Assembly (NCBI GenBank): GCA_036259875.1
Contig: DATAAZ010000025.1
Span: forward strand, 1 to 64,000
DNA: 64,000 nucleotides
Reading direction: 5' to 3'
DNA from: DATAAZ01 sp036259875
GTDB lineage: Bacteria; Actinomycetota; Thermoleophilia; Gaiellales; Gaiellaceae
Under the pieces are notes generated by a model. That model ran no database searches. It saw only the letters and a list, made by a program, of their open reading frames with translations, and was not told the DNA's origin. Of this stretch, positions 17,004 through 24,823 are shown piece by piece. Made by a program: the position numbers and the translations under genes. Within the stretch, counting starts at the first letter, position 1, and the number at the start of each line of letters is the position of its first letter.

Positions 17004-19093
17004 CAGCCGAACGCCTTACGGAGTCGCTCGACCGGAACGCCGAGGACTCGGCCACCGCCGACGACGCCGACCTCGCGGAGCGGAACTCCGTCGAGGCGCG
17101 CGACGTCGTCGCGCGCGCAGGTCACGATCGCTTGACCGCCGCCCTCGCCGAACCAGGCGACCGCATCCCGCCCGATTTCGACGTCGGCGCCGACCCCGGC
17201 CGCGAGCGCCGACTCGGCCAGCGTGACGGCGAGCCCGCCCTCCGAGGCGTCGTGCGCGCTCGTGAGGAGCGGCGCGGCGTCCGCGAGGAACCGGACGAGC
17301 GCCGCTTCGGCTTCGAGCTGCGGGCGAGGCGGCCGGCCCGCCGGGCCGCCGAGGAACTCGGCCTGGTATTCCGACCCGTCGAGCGCGAGCTCCGGCTCGC
17401 CGGCGACGAGGACGACGTCCCCCTCACGCCAGGCGCGCGGAACCGCGCGAACGTCGTCGACGAGGCCGACACAGCCGACGACGGGCGTCGGGTGGATCGC
17501 GCGCCCATCCGTCTCGTTGTAGAGCGAGACGTTTCCCGAGACGACGGGGATCCCGAGCGCCTCGCACGCCGCCGCCATCCCCTCCACCGCCTCGGCGAGC
17601 GCCCACGCGACCTCGGGCTTTTCGGGGTTCCCGAAGTTGAGGCAGTTCGTGATCGCAAGCGGGCGCCCACCCGCGCAGGCGACGTTCCGCGCCGCCTCGA
17701 GCACCGCCTGCATCCCGCCCGCGCGCGGATCGAGCGCGGCGACTCGGCCCGCTCCGTCCAGCGCGACGGCGAGCCCCCGGAGCGAAGGGCGAAGCCGGAC
17801 GACGGCGGCATCGAGCCCGGGACGACGCACGGTGCGCGACCCGACCAGGTGGTCGTAGTGCTCGTAGACCGTACGGCGGCTGCGCAGGTTGGGCGACGCG
17901 AGCAGCGCGACGAGGTCCTCCGCGCGCGCTTCGATCGGGCGGTGACGAATCGGGGCGGCGAGACGGCGCGGCTGCGGCGCCAGCCGGTACCGGGGCGCCT
18001 CGGCCGTCAGCAAGCGTGCGGGGATCGCGCCGACGAGCTCGCCGTCGAAGAACGCGCGGAGCTCGCCCGTGGCGGTCACCTCGCCGACGACCGCGCACTC
18101 GAGTTCCCAGCGGCGGCAGACCGCCCTGACCGCCTCCAGCCGCTCGGGCGAGACGACGGCGACCATCCGCTCCTGGCTCTCCGAGATCATGATCTCGACC
18201 GGCTCGAGGTCGGGCTCGCGCAGCGGGACGCGGTCGAGCTCGACGTCCACCCCCGCACCGCCGCGCCCCGCCATCTCGGCGAGCGCCGACGCGAGCCCGG
18301 CTGCGCCGAGGTCCTGGAGCGACTCGACGAGTCCGCGCTCGACGAGCGCGATGCTTGCCTCGATCAGCTTCTTGCCCGTGAAGGGATCGCCGATCTGGAC
18401 GGTCGGGCGCTTGTCGCCGTCGCCGTCCGAGAGGTCTTGGCTCGCGAGGACGCTCGCGCCGCCGATTCCGTCCCGGCCGGTCGTCGCGCCGTAGAGGATG
18501 AGCAGGTTCCCGGGCCCGCACGCGCGCGCGCGCGTCACCCGTTCCGCGGGCAGGACGCCGACGCACATCGCGTTCACGAGCGGGTTCGACGCGTACGCGG
18601 GGTCGAAGACCGCCTCTCCGCCGACCGTGGGGACGCCGACGCAGTTCCCGTAATGACCGATTCCCGCGACCGCTCGCGAGAAGTCCCAGCCCGGCGAGCC
18701 GAACCGGAGGCCGTCGAGGAGCGCGATCGGGCGCGCCCCCATCGCGACGACGTCGCGGAGGATCCCGCCGACGCCCGTCGCCGCACCCTGGAACGGCTCG
18801 ACGGCAGAGGGGTGGTTGTGGCTCTCGACCTTGAAGGCGATCGCCTCGCCGCCGCCCACGTCGACGACGCCGGCGTTCTCCCCGGGGCCCTGGAGAACTG
18901 CCTCCCCGTCGGTCGGGAAGCGCCGAAGCAGGAGCGCCGAATGCTTGTAGCCGCAGTGCTCTGACCAGAGGAGCGAGAAGACGGCGAGCTCGAACGAGTT
19001 CGGCCCGCGCCCGAGCAGACCACAGATCCGGTCGTGCTCCGCGTCCGTCAGGCCGAGCTCGCGGTGAAGCGGCTTCTCGGCGACCGGGCTCAA
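17003..19093 (-). CDS. purL: Phosphoribosylformylglycinamidine synthase, large subunit
   Basis: 696 residues, the size of the small-type PurL that needs PurQ and PurS (both present at 26.2-27.2 kb). Motifs include LWSEHCGYKHS, FKVESHNHPSAVEPFQGAATG, GHYGNCVGVPTVGGE and SGNVSLYNET. It converts FGAR to FGAM with glutamine ammonia from PurQ. The first usable codon is TTG at 19093, with no clear ribosome site. A divergent EamA gene begins 68 bp away, so that gap should hold both promoters. Confidence 0.95.
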   Translation of the reverse strand: MSPVAEKPLHRELGLTDAEHDRICGLLGRGPNSFELAVFSLLWSEHCGYKHSALLLRRFPTDGEAVLQGPGENAGVVDVGGGEAIAFKVESHNHPSAVEPFQGAATGVGGILRDVVAMGARPIALLDGLRFGSPGWDFSRAVAGIGHYGNCVGVPTVGGEAVFDPAYASNPLVNAMCVGVLPAERVTRARACGPGNLLILYGATTGRDGIGGASVLASQDLSDGDGDKRPTVQIGDPFTGKKLIEASIALVERGLVESLQDLGAAGLASALAEMAGRGGAGVDVELDRVPLREPDLEPVEIMISESQERMVAVVSPERLEAVRAVCRRWELECAVVGEVTATGELRAFFDGELVGAIPARLLTAEAPRYRLAPQPRRLAAPIRHRPIEARAEDLVALLASPNLRSRRTVYEHYDHLVGSRTVRRPGLDAAVVRLRPSLRGLAVALDGAGRVAALDPRAGGMQAVLEAARNVACAGGRPLAITNCLNFGNPEKPEVAWALAEAVEGMAAACEALGIPVVSGNVSLYNETDGRAIHPTPVVGCVGLVDDVRAVPRAWREGDVVLVAGEPELALDGSEYQAEFLGGPAGRPPRPQLEAEAALVRFLADAAPLLTSAHDASEGGLAVTLAESALAAGVGADVEIGRDAVAWFGEGGGQAIVTCARDDVARLDGVPLREVGVVGGGRVLGVPVERLRKAFG

Positions 19094-19161
19094 GAACAGG
19101 AACGTACCGCCCGGCCCGGACGCCGCCTCGCCGCGCCGCCTCGAGCCGGTAGCGTGCGGGA

Positions 19162-20076
19162 ATGGCGCGCGGCTACCTCCCTCTCCTCCTGCTCGTGGCC
19201 GGGATCTGGGGCGCCTCGTTCATGTTCATCGAGGTCGCGGTCGACGAAATGGAGCCGACGTTCATCATGGCGGTCCGCCTCGTGCTCGCCGCGCTCGTGC
19301 TCGTTCCCTTCCTCGTGCTCCAGGAGGGAGCGCGGGTCGCGTTCGACGACGTTCGGCGAGCAGGCTGGGGCCTCGTCGTCCTGGGCGTCGTGAACGCGGC
19401 GCTCCCGTTCACGCTCATCGCGTGGGGCCAGACGAAGATCGACTCGTCGATCGCCGCGATCGCGAACGCGCCGGTCCCGATCTTCGTTGCGCTGCTCGCG
19501 ATCCGGTTCCGCCCCAGTGAGCGCGCGCGCGGGCTCCGGCTCGTCGGCATCCTGCTCGGCTTCGTCGGCGTCGGCGTCCTTGCCGGGTTCAACCCCGAGG
19601 GCGGTTGGTGGGCGGTCGTGGGCACGCTCGCTGCGACCGCCGCGGCGTTCTCCTACGCGGTCTCGAACCTCTTCGCGCAGGAGCGGTATTCGGACACGCA
19701 GCCGCTGGTCGTCGTCACCGGCCAGTCGCTCGCGGGCGCGGTGCTGCTCGCGCCGCTCGCGCTCGTGCAGCTCCCGGACGGAATCCCGAGCGCGAAGGCG
19801 ATCGGATCCGTCGTCGCTCTCGGAATCGGAGGGACCGCGATCGCGCTCATCCTCTACTTCCGGATGCTCACGGCATACGGCGCTTCCCGCTCTTCGCTCG
19901 TCACGTACCTGATCCCGCTCATCGCGGTGGTGTACGGCGTCCTCCTCCTCGACGAGCCGCTGACGGGGAACGCGATCGGCGGGCTCGTCCTCATCCTCGG
20001 CGGCGTCGCGCTCGGCTCGGGCGTCATCCGCTACGCGCGCCGCCGGGAGGTCGTCCCCGCGACCCCGCATCCGTGA
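19162..20076 (+). CDS. EamA/DMT-family transporter
   Basis: 304 residues with about ten hydrophobic segments and the two EamA repeats: ARGYLPLLLLVAGIWGASF starts the first, GGWWAVVGTLAATAAAFSYA the second, and LIPLIAVVYGVLLLDEPL is the typical repeat end. It should be an inner-membrane exporter or permease of a small metabolite; substrate unknown. Its stop overlaps the GTG of the GNAT gene by four bases. Confidence 0.9.
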   Translation: MARGYLPLLLLVAGIWGASFMFIEVAVDEMEPTFIMAVRLVLAALVLVPFLVLQEGARVAFDDVRRAGWGLVVLGVVNAALPFTLIAWGQTKIDSSIAAIANAPVPIFVALLAIRFRPSERARGLRLVGILLGFVGVGVLAGFNPEGGWWAVVGTLAATAAAFSYAVSNLFAQERYSDTQPLVVVTGQSLAGAVLLAPLALVQLPDGIPSAKAIGSVVALGIGGTAIALILYFRMLTAYGASRSSLVTYLIPLIAVVYGVLLLDEPLTGNAIGGLVLILGGVALGSGVIRYARRREVVPATPHP

Positions 20077-20627
20077 CCGACGAGGTCAGCGGCGAGGGCT
20101 TTCGCCTCCGGCGCGCGACGGCGGACGACGCCGACTTCCTCGCTGAGGTTGCCGTGAACGAGGAGATCTCGCCGTTTCTTGCCGCGCTCGCGGCGCGCGA
20201 CCCCGACGCGTTCCTGGACGAGATCGAGCGCGCCGCCGAGACGCCGCACGAGCGTGGCCGCTTCGTCGTCGAGCTCGTGCACGACGACGGCGCGCGTCCC
20301 GTCGGGTCGATCGCTTTCGAGGTCGCGAACCGCCGGAGCCGGATCGCGACGCTGTACGGCCTCATGCTCCGGCCCGACGCCCGCGGGCGTGGGCTCGCGC
20401 GAGCGGCGACCCGCGTCTTCACGCGGCACCTGATCGAGGATCTCGGATATCACCGGGTCCAGCTCGAGTGCTACGGCTACAACGAGCGGGCGATTCACCA
20501 CTTCGAGCGGAGCGGCTTCGTCCGCGAGGGCGTCAAGCGGAAGGCCTATTGGCGCGGCGGCGAGTGGGTAGACGGCGTCCTCTTCGGCCTCGTCAGGGAG
20601 GACCTGGAGGCCGGTGCGCTCGAGTAG
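20073..20627 (+). CDS. GNAT family N-acetyltransferase
   Basis: 184 residues from GTG 20073 (GTGA overlap with the transporter). FRLRRATADDADFLAEV opens the fold; LYGLMLRPDARGRGLARAATRVFTRHL contains the acetyl-CoA loop RGRGLA, and LECYGYNERAIHHFERSGFVREGVKRKAYW is the RimJ/RimL-like C-terminus. Likely acetylates an amine or a protein N-terminus. The pairing with an exporter hints at a small-molecule modification and export unit. Confidence 0.9.
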   Translation: MTDEVSGEGFRLRRATADDADFLAEVAVNEEISPFLAALAARDPDAFLDEIERAAETPHERGRFVVELVHDDGARPVGSIAFEVANRRSRIATLYGLMLRPDARGRGLARAATRVFTRHLIEDLGYHRVQLECYGYNERAIHHFERSGFVREGVKRKAYWRGGEWVDGVLFGLVREDLEAGALE

Positions 20628-20639
20628 AGTCGCATCCGT

Positions 20640-21020
20640 ATGCAGCTCATTCACACGTGCTACCGGATCACCGATCCCGAGCGGTCGCTCGTGTTCTACG
20701 AGGCGCTCGGGCTGGAGAAGCGGCGCGAGCTGCCGATTCGCGATGAGGCCGTCAACTACTTCCTCGGCGTGCCGGGAAATCGCGACCCCGAGCTCGAGCT
20801 CACGTACAACTTCGAGACCCCGGAAGGGGGCTACGAGATCGGAACGGGCTACGGCCACATCGCTCTCACCGTCGACGACCTGGACGGGACGCTGGAGCGG
20901 CTCGCGGGCGAGGGAATCGAGCCCGAGCGCCCGCCGTACCGCGTCCGCGAGGGCGGCTCGCGGATCTGCTTCGTCCGCGACCCGGATGGCTATCGGGTGG
21001 AGCTAGTCGAACAGCGGTGA
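20640..21020 (+). CDS. Glyoxalase I-like VOC protein
   Basis: 126 residues from ATG 20640. MQLIHTCYRITDPERSLVFYEALGL, ELELTYNFETPEGGYEIGTGYGHIA and FVRDPDGYRVELVEQR match lactoylglutathione-lyase-type proteins. His5, a Glu in ELELTY, His in GYGHIA and Glu121 in YRVELV fit the four metal ligands of GloA. It detoxifies methylglyoxal adducts if functional. Its last 37 bases (DGYRVELVEQR-stop) are echoed by six short remnants over the next 3.7 kb. Confidence 0.9.
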   Translation: MQLIHTCYRITDPERSLVFYEALGLEKRRELPIRDEAVNYFLGVPGNRDPELELTYNFETPEGGYEIGTGYGHIALTVDDLDGTLERLAGEGIEPERPPYRVREGGSRICFVRDPDGYRVELVEQR

Positions 21021-21224
21021 GTCAGCCTTCGAACGGCGGTCCGGCACGCGTCTTGCGTGGAGTTGATCGAAGAGGGACGCCAGGCGTCGGGCGAGGCGTG
21101 CAGCGATAGCGCCGAGGATGGCGCTGAAGCGCCCCGACGCGGGATGGCGGCTGGCGGTGACGGCGCGCTCAAGCTCGAGCTGACGCTCGATAGCTAGGCG
21201 GTACGCGACCTCAGGGTGTTCCAT
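21003..21224 (-). CDS. Small helical protein, unknown, with a perfect Shine-Dalgarno
   Basis: 73 residues from ATG 21224. AGGAGG lies five bases before the start, the clearest ribosome site in this stretch, which decides the start. The product is basic and helical, with an amphipathic run ILGAIAARLARRLASLFDQL. It reads towards and overlaps the glyoxalase 3' end by 18 bp and is divergent from the CGNR regulator 112 bp away. Family not recognised. The open frame upstream of 21224 is probably not translated. Confidence 0.55.
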   Translation of the reverse strand: MEHPEVAYRLAIERQLELERAVTASRHPASGRFSAILGAIAARLARRLASLFDQLHARRVPDRRSKADSPLFD

Positions 21225-21336
21225 GTCAACCTCCTGGCTCAGTGGACTGGGTTTCGCCTTGGTTACCTTCTCTAAGCGACTGCTGGTAACATCAAGTCGG
21301 ATACTAGCAGAACCCCTCTGGTAGTAACATGGTCGT

Positions 21337-21936
21337 GTGGCAGCGGCCGAAATCCCATCGCCGGACGCCGAGCTCTTGGAGGCGTTCGTCAATACGCGCC
21401 GACCGATCACTGCGCGCACCGATCCCGCGACGGATGCAATCGACACGCCCGCGGGCGCCATCGCGTGGCTTCTGTCGCGTCAGCTTGTACGGCAGCCGCA
21501 GGCGCAGCTGTCGTTCGCCGACGTGGATCGGCTCGTGGCGCTGAGAGAAACCCTCCGCGACCTGATGGCAGCACACAACGGTGTGGACATCACCGAGAGC
21601 TCCGTCACGACGTGGAACGAGTTGGCACAGCGCGCTAGCGTCCATCCCGTGCTTCGCTCCGACGGCGGCATCGAGATGCGCTCGCTGGTCGACGGCCCGG
21701 ATGGAGCACTCGGCGCCCTCCTGGCCGTCGCGACACGCGCGATGATGGACGGCACGTTCGATCGGCTCAAGGCGTGTCGCAACCCCGATTGCCGGTGGGC
21801 CTTCTACGACCGGTCTCCCAACGGCAGACGCATCTGGTGCGAAACCTCGGCAGCCTCGTGCGGCAGCCGCCACAAGATGCGCGCGTATCGGGCTCGCGCG
21901 GGCGAGCGCGGCGCGGCGTTCGACTTACGAACGTAG
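21337..21936 (+). CDS. CGNR zinc finger / ABATE-domain putative transcriptional regulator
   Basis: 199 residues from GTG 21337. The N-terminal stress-induced ABATE-like domain contains LLEAFVNTRRP, and the C-terminal treble-clef CRNPDCRWAFYDRSPNGRRIWC...CGSRHKMRAYR is the CGNR finger, with CGSR in place of CGNR. Such proteins are thought to bind DNA. It is divergent from the small gene at 21224; the gap holds GTTACC/GGTAAC inverted pieces. The base composition is lower in GC than the purine genes, and a VOC-tail remnant begins directly at its stop codon. Confidence 0.85.
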   Translation: MAAAEIPSPDAELLEAFVNTRRPITARTDPATDAIDTPAGAIAWLLSRQLVRQPQAQLSFADVDRLVALRETLRDLMAAHNGVDITESSVTTWNELAQRASVHPVLRSDGGIEMRSLVDGPDGALGALLAVATRAMMDGTFDRLKACRNPDCRWAFYDRSPNGRRIWCETSAASCGSRHKMRAYRARAGERGAAFDLRT

Positions 21937-21980
21937 GGTTCCTAGACGGCTACCGAGTTGAGTTGATTGAGCGCCGGTAA
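21931..21980 (+). repeat. VOC-gene 3'-end remnant B (DGYRVELIERR-stop)
   Basis: Starts at the stop region of the CGNR gene with ACGTAGG and translates as FLDGYRVELIERR followed by TAA. No upstream VOC sequence is present. It matches remnant F (24695-24744) at about 34 of 50 positions, most differences being synonymous. Confidence 0.7.
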
Positions 21981-21994
21981 TCAGTTCGGGAAAA

Positions 21995-22041
21995 GCGCCT
22001 ATCCGGATGGCTATCGGGTCGAACTAATCGAGCGCCGCTAG
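21995..22041 (+). repeat. VOC-gene 3'-end remnant C (PDGYRVELIERR-stop)
   Basis: Ends 61 bp after remnant B. Translates as YPDGYRVELIERR and TAG. It is the cleanest of the remnants and the nearest to the real glyoxalase end (GATGGCTATCGGGT shared with 20985-20998). Confidence 0.72.
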
Positions 22042-22106
22042 AGCTGTCCCTCGCAGTCCGCTCGCCGGGCGACTGCCGCGCCTGACTGATCCGTGATGAT
22101 GGGAGC

Positions 22107-23045
22107 GTGAAGGCCGCGCTGATACGGGCAACCGGTGGTCTGCCTGAGGTGCGCATCGCTTCCGAGCCGGTCGGAGAAGCAATCGACGTCCTGGCGGCGC
22201 CGATCAACCCGATCGATCTTGCGGTTTCGCGTGGTGTGCTTGCGATCGGCCATCCCGAGCTGCCCTACGTGCCCGGTTGCGAGGCAGTCGGTCGCACCGC
22301 CGACGGCAGGATCGTGTGGCTCTTCGGCGGGTCGCTCGGGAGAACGGCGGACGGTGCGCTCGCGGAGCGCGCAGCCGTTGGTGACGCGTACGTCGTCGAC
22401 GTGCCCGAGGGTGCCGATGCCGCGCTCGCGGCCGGACTCGGCATCGCCGGCCTAGCAGGGTGGTTGCCATTCGCGTGGCGAGCGCCGCTCACCGGAGGTG
22501 AGGACGTGCTCGTCCTCGGCGCGACGGGTTCAGTCGGCCTCGTCGCGGTCCAGACCGCGAAGCTGCTCGGTGCGGCACGCGTGGTTGCTGCGGGTCGTAG
22601 TGCGGCTGGACTCGAGCGCGCTGCAGATCGTGGTGCCGATGCGACTCTCCAACTGGACGACGCCGGTGACCTCGTCAGGGCCTTCAAGGAGGTTTTCGGC
22701 GGCGACGGGCCGAGCTTCGTCTTCGATGCGTTGTGGGGCGAGCCTGGAGTAGCGGCCGTCCTGGCGTCCGCCCCGAAGGCGACCATCGTCAACCTCGGCC
22801 AGTCGGCGGGCGCGACGGCTGCTCTTCCCTCGGAGGCGGTGCGGTTCAAGAGCCTGACGATTCACGGCATGTCGGTGTACGCCGTGCCGTCCGACGTGCT
22901 CGCCGAGCAGTACCGCCGTTTGATCGGCCACGCGATCGCGGGGCACATCCGGCTCGACGTCGAGCAGGTACCGCTCGATTCCGTCACCGACGCTTGGCGG
23001 CGCCAGGTCGAGGGTGCTGGGGCAAAGCTCGTCGTCGTCCCGTGA
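22107..23045 (+). CDS. Quinone oxidoreductase-type (MDR superfamily) alcohol dehydrogenase-like protein
   Basis: 312 residues from GTG 22107. The N-terminal GroES-like half (MKAALIRATGGLPEVRI ... PINPIDLAVSRG) is followed by a Rossmann fold with VLVLGATGSVGLVAVQTAKLLGA. No zinc-ligand cysteines are present, as in zinc-free quinone oxidoreductases. NADPH-dependent reduction of a quinone or enone is likely. It is the second gene of the cassette-like array and is flanked by VOC-tail remnants on both sides. Confidence 0.88.
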   Translation: MKAALIRATGGLPEVRIASEPVGEAIDVLAAPINPIDLAVSRGVLAIGHPELPYVPGCEAVGRTADGRIVWLFGGSLGRTADGALAERAAVGDAYVVDVPEGADAALAAGLGIAGLAGWLPFAWRAPLTGGEDVLVLGATGSVGLVAVQTAKLLGAARVVAAGRSAAGLERAADRGADATLQLDDAGDLVRAFKEVFGGDGPSFVFDALWGEPGVAAVLASAPKATIVNLGQSAGATAALPSEAVRFKSLTIHGMSVYAVPSDVLAEQYRRLIGHAIAGHIRLDVEQVPLDSVTDAWRRQVEGAGAKLVVVP

Positions 23046-23130
23046 CCGGCGACATGCCGGTTCGCCCCGGACGCTCGGCGCGCAATCCTTGAACGCTCAC
23101 CAACGGCGGTGACTCAACTCGCGCAGTCCG

Positions 23131-23176
23131 CTTTCCGTATGGCTATCGGGTCGAACGAATCGAGCGCCCCGCGTGA
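23131..23176 (+). repeat. VOC-gene 3'-end remnant D (YGYRVERIER)
   Basis: Follows the oxidoreductase. Reads FPYGYRVERIERPA then TGA. TATGGCTATCGGGTCGAAC is nearly identical to remnant C in its core. Confidence 0.65.
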
Positions 23177-23195
23177 TCGATCGGCTTGCGGCGTT

Positions 23196-23238
23196 ACGGT
23201 TCCTGCACCTACTGGTGGAGCCGATCGAGACGCGCTAG
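23196..23238 (+). repeat. Degenerate VOC-gene 3'-end remnant G
   Basis: Ends 62 bp after D, almost the same spacing as B to C (61 bp). Reads GFL...VEPIETR and TAG; the DGYR part is lost. Weaker match than the others. Confidence 0.45.
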
Positions 23239-23289
23239 GCCCGCTCCGTGGGCGACTCGCTTGCCCGCGAAAGGCTGAGGAGTCGGAGC

Positions 23290-23661
23290 ATGACGATTAG
23301 ACGGGTTGTGCCGAACATCCGTGCTCCGGACATGGCGGCCAGCCGAGCTTTCTACTCCGAGTTTCTCGGGTTGAACGTCGTCATGGACCTTGGATGGATC
23401 GTGACGTACGCGTCGCCGACCAATCCGACCGCGCAGATCAGCATCTCGCCCGGCGACGCTCTGGAGGGCGAGCAGATGCGTCCGTATGTGACGATCGAGG
23501 TCTCCGACGTCGACGCGATGCATGCCGCCGCGGTCGACCGAGGATACGACATCGTCCGCCCGCTGACCGATGAGCCGTGGGGGGTGCGCCGCTTCTTCGT
23601 CGTCGAGCCCGGCGGACTCGTCGTCAACATCTTGGGCCACACGACGCTCGGTGACGCGTGA
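23290..23661 (+). CDS. VOC family protein (glyoxalase/bleomycin-resistance type)
   Basis: 123 residues from ATG 23290, with GAGGAG and GGAG upstream. MTIRRVVPNIRAPDMAASRAFYSEFLGLNVV and the end RRFFVVEPGGLVVNILGH show one VOC module of the stand-alone type. The classical first metal histidine is replaced by asparagine (VPNI), so metal binding as in GloA is doubtful and a binding or resistance role is possible. Its C-terminus does not have the DGYRVELIE ending. Confidence 0.85.
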   Translation: MTIRRVVPNIRAPDMAASRAFYSEFLGLNVVMDLGWIVTYASPTNPTAQISISPGDALEGEQMRPYVTIEVSDVDAMHAAAVDRGYDIVRPLTDEPWGVRRFFVVEPGGLVVNILGHTTLGDA

Positions 23662-23710
23662 GCCGAGTCGCCGCGAACCGAGTCACTCCGCGCGACCCGA
23701 TCTGGCGCGG

Positions 23711-23757
23711 CACCTTCCCCGGACGGCTCCCGGGTCGAGCCCATCGACGCTCGCTGA
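23711..23757 (+). repeat. VOC-gene 3'-end remnant E (DGSRVEPIDAR-stop)
   Basis: 50 bp after the VOC gene. Reads FPDGSRVEPIDAR in the frame GACGGCTCC...TGA; preceded by a CACCTTCCC stretch like that of remnant F. Confidence 0.55.
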
Positions 23758-23834
23758 ACGCGAGCCGGCGTTCGCCGCGGTCGCCGTGGACGCCTAGGCA
23801 GGCCTGTCTGCCGGCGCTCTGAGAGGCTGACGAG

Positions 23835-24662
23835 ATGGCGAGGTGGGGTCTCGGTAAGCGTGCCGCCCTCACGTGCGGGACGGTCGCATGGGATTCCTTC
23901 GGAGATGGACCGCCCATCGTCCTCGTCCACGGAACGCCGAGCTGGTCGTTCCTGTGGCGAGGCGTCGTCCCGCTCCTCGCACGGGAGTTCACGGTGTACG
24001 TCCTCGACCTCCTCGGCTACGGCGCCTCGGAGCGCCGGGCCGGCCAGGACGTCTCGATCACGGCACAGGGCAGGATGCTCGCCGAGCTGCTCGAGCGGTG
24101 CGGGGTCGTCGCTCCGGGTCTCGTCGGCCACGACATCGGTGGTGCGACTGTGCTCCGCGCGCACCTCCTCGAGGGGCGGCCGGCGCGCGGGATCGTGCTC
24201 CTCGACGCCGTCGCGCTCAACCCGTGGAATACGCCGACGACCATGCACATGCGCGCGCACCTCGACGCGTACCGTTCGATGCCGGCGCACGTCTACGAGG
24301 AGGTCGTAAAGGCGCATCTGCGCACCGCCGTACACCGGCCCCTCGACGGAGAGACCCTGGCCGCTTATCTCGCGCCCTGGCAGGGGAAGGACGGGCAGGC
24401 GGCCTACTTTCGAAAGATCGAGCAGTGGACGGAGGAGGACGTGGGCGCGATCGAGACCCTCCTGTCGACCGTCGACGTACCCGTCCGGATCGTCTGGGGC
24501 GAGGAAGACCGCTGGCTCGACCGTGAGGTGGCGCTCCGTCTCCAGCGGCTGATCCCTGGCGCCGGGCTTCGGCTCATACCGGGTGCCGGACATTTCGCCC
24601 CGGAGGACAGCCCGGAGGCCGTTGCGCATGAAGTGGCGGAATTCTTCGGCGCGTCGCTGTGA
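23835..24662 (+). CDS. Alpha/beta hydrolase, haloalkane dehalogenase / epoxide hydrolase-like
   Basis: 275 residues from ATG 23835. IVLVHGTPSWSFLWRGV is the oxyanion-hole HG motif, GLVGHDIGGATVLRAH carries an aspartate nucleophile (GHDxGG) instead of serine, RIVWGEEDRWLD the acidic partner region and GAGHFAPEDSPEAV the catalytic histidine. Asp nucleophiles mark haloalkane dehalogenases and epoxide hydrolases; halide-binding residues cannot be confirmed. Fourth gene of the cassette-like array. Confidence 0.87.
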   Translation: MARWGLGKRAALTCGTVAWDSFGDGPPIVLVHGTPSWSFLWRGVVPLLAREFTVYVLDLLGYGASERRAGQDVSITAQGRMLAELLERCGVVAPGLVGHDIGGATVLRAHLLEGRPARGIVLLDAVALNPWNTPTTMHMRAHLDAYRSMPAHVYEEVVKAHLRTAVHRPLDGETLAAYLAPWQGKDGQAAYFRKIEQWTEEDVGAIETLLSTVDVPVRIVWGEEDRWLDREVALRLQRLIPGAGLRLIPGAGHFAPEDSPEAVAHEVAEFFGASL

Positions 24663-24694
24663 CCCTCAGCTCGGGGGCGTCAATCGGTTTCCTC

Positions 24695-24744
24695 ACGTAG
24701 GTTTCCCGGACGGCTACCCCGCCGAGCTCATCGACAAGCCGTAG
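24695..24744 (+). repeat. VOC-gene 3'-end remnant F (PDGYPAELIDKP-stop)
   Basis: Begins 33 bp after the hydrolase with ACGTAGG, as remnant B does, and reads GFPDGYPAELIDKP then TAG. Directly downstream the dapB homologue starts without a visible start codon. Confidence 0.68.
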
Positions 24745-24823
24745 CGCCGACCCGGTCGGGCGGCGAACCCCGGAGGTATCTGTCTGCATCGCCGGAGCGA
24801 CCGGCTGGACGGGGCGCGCACTC

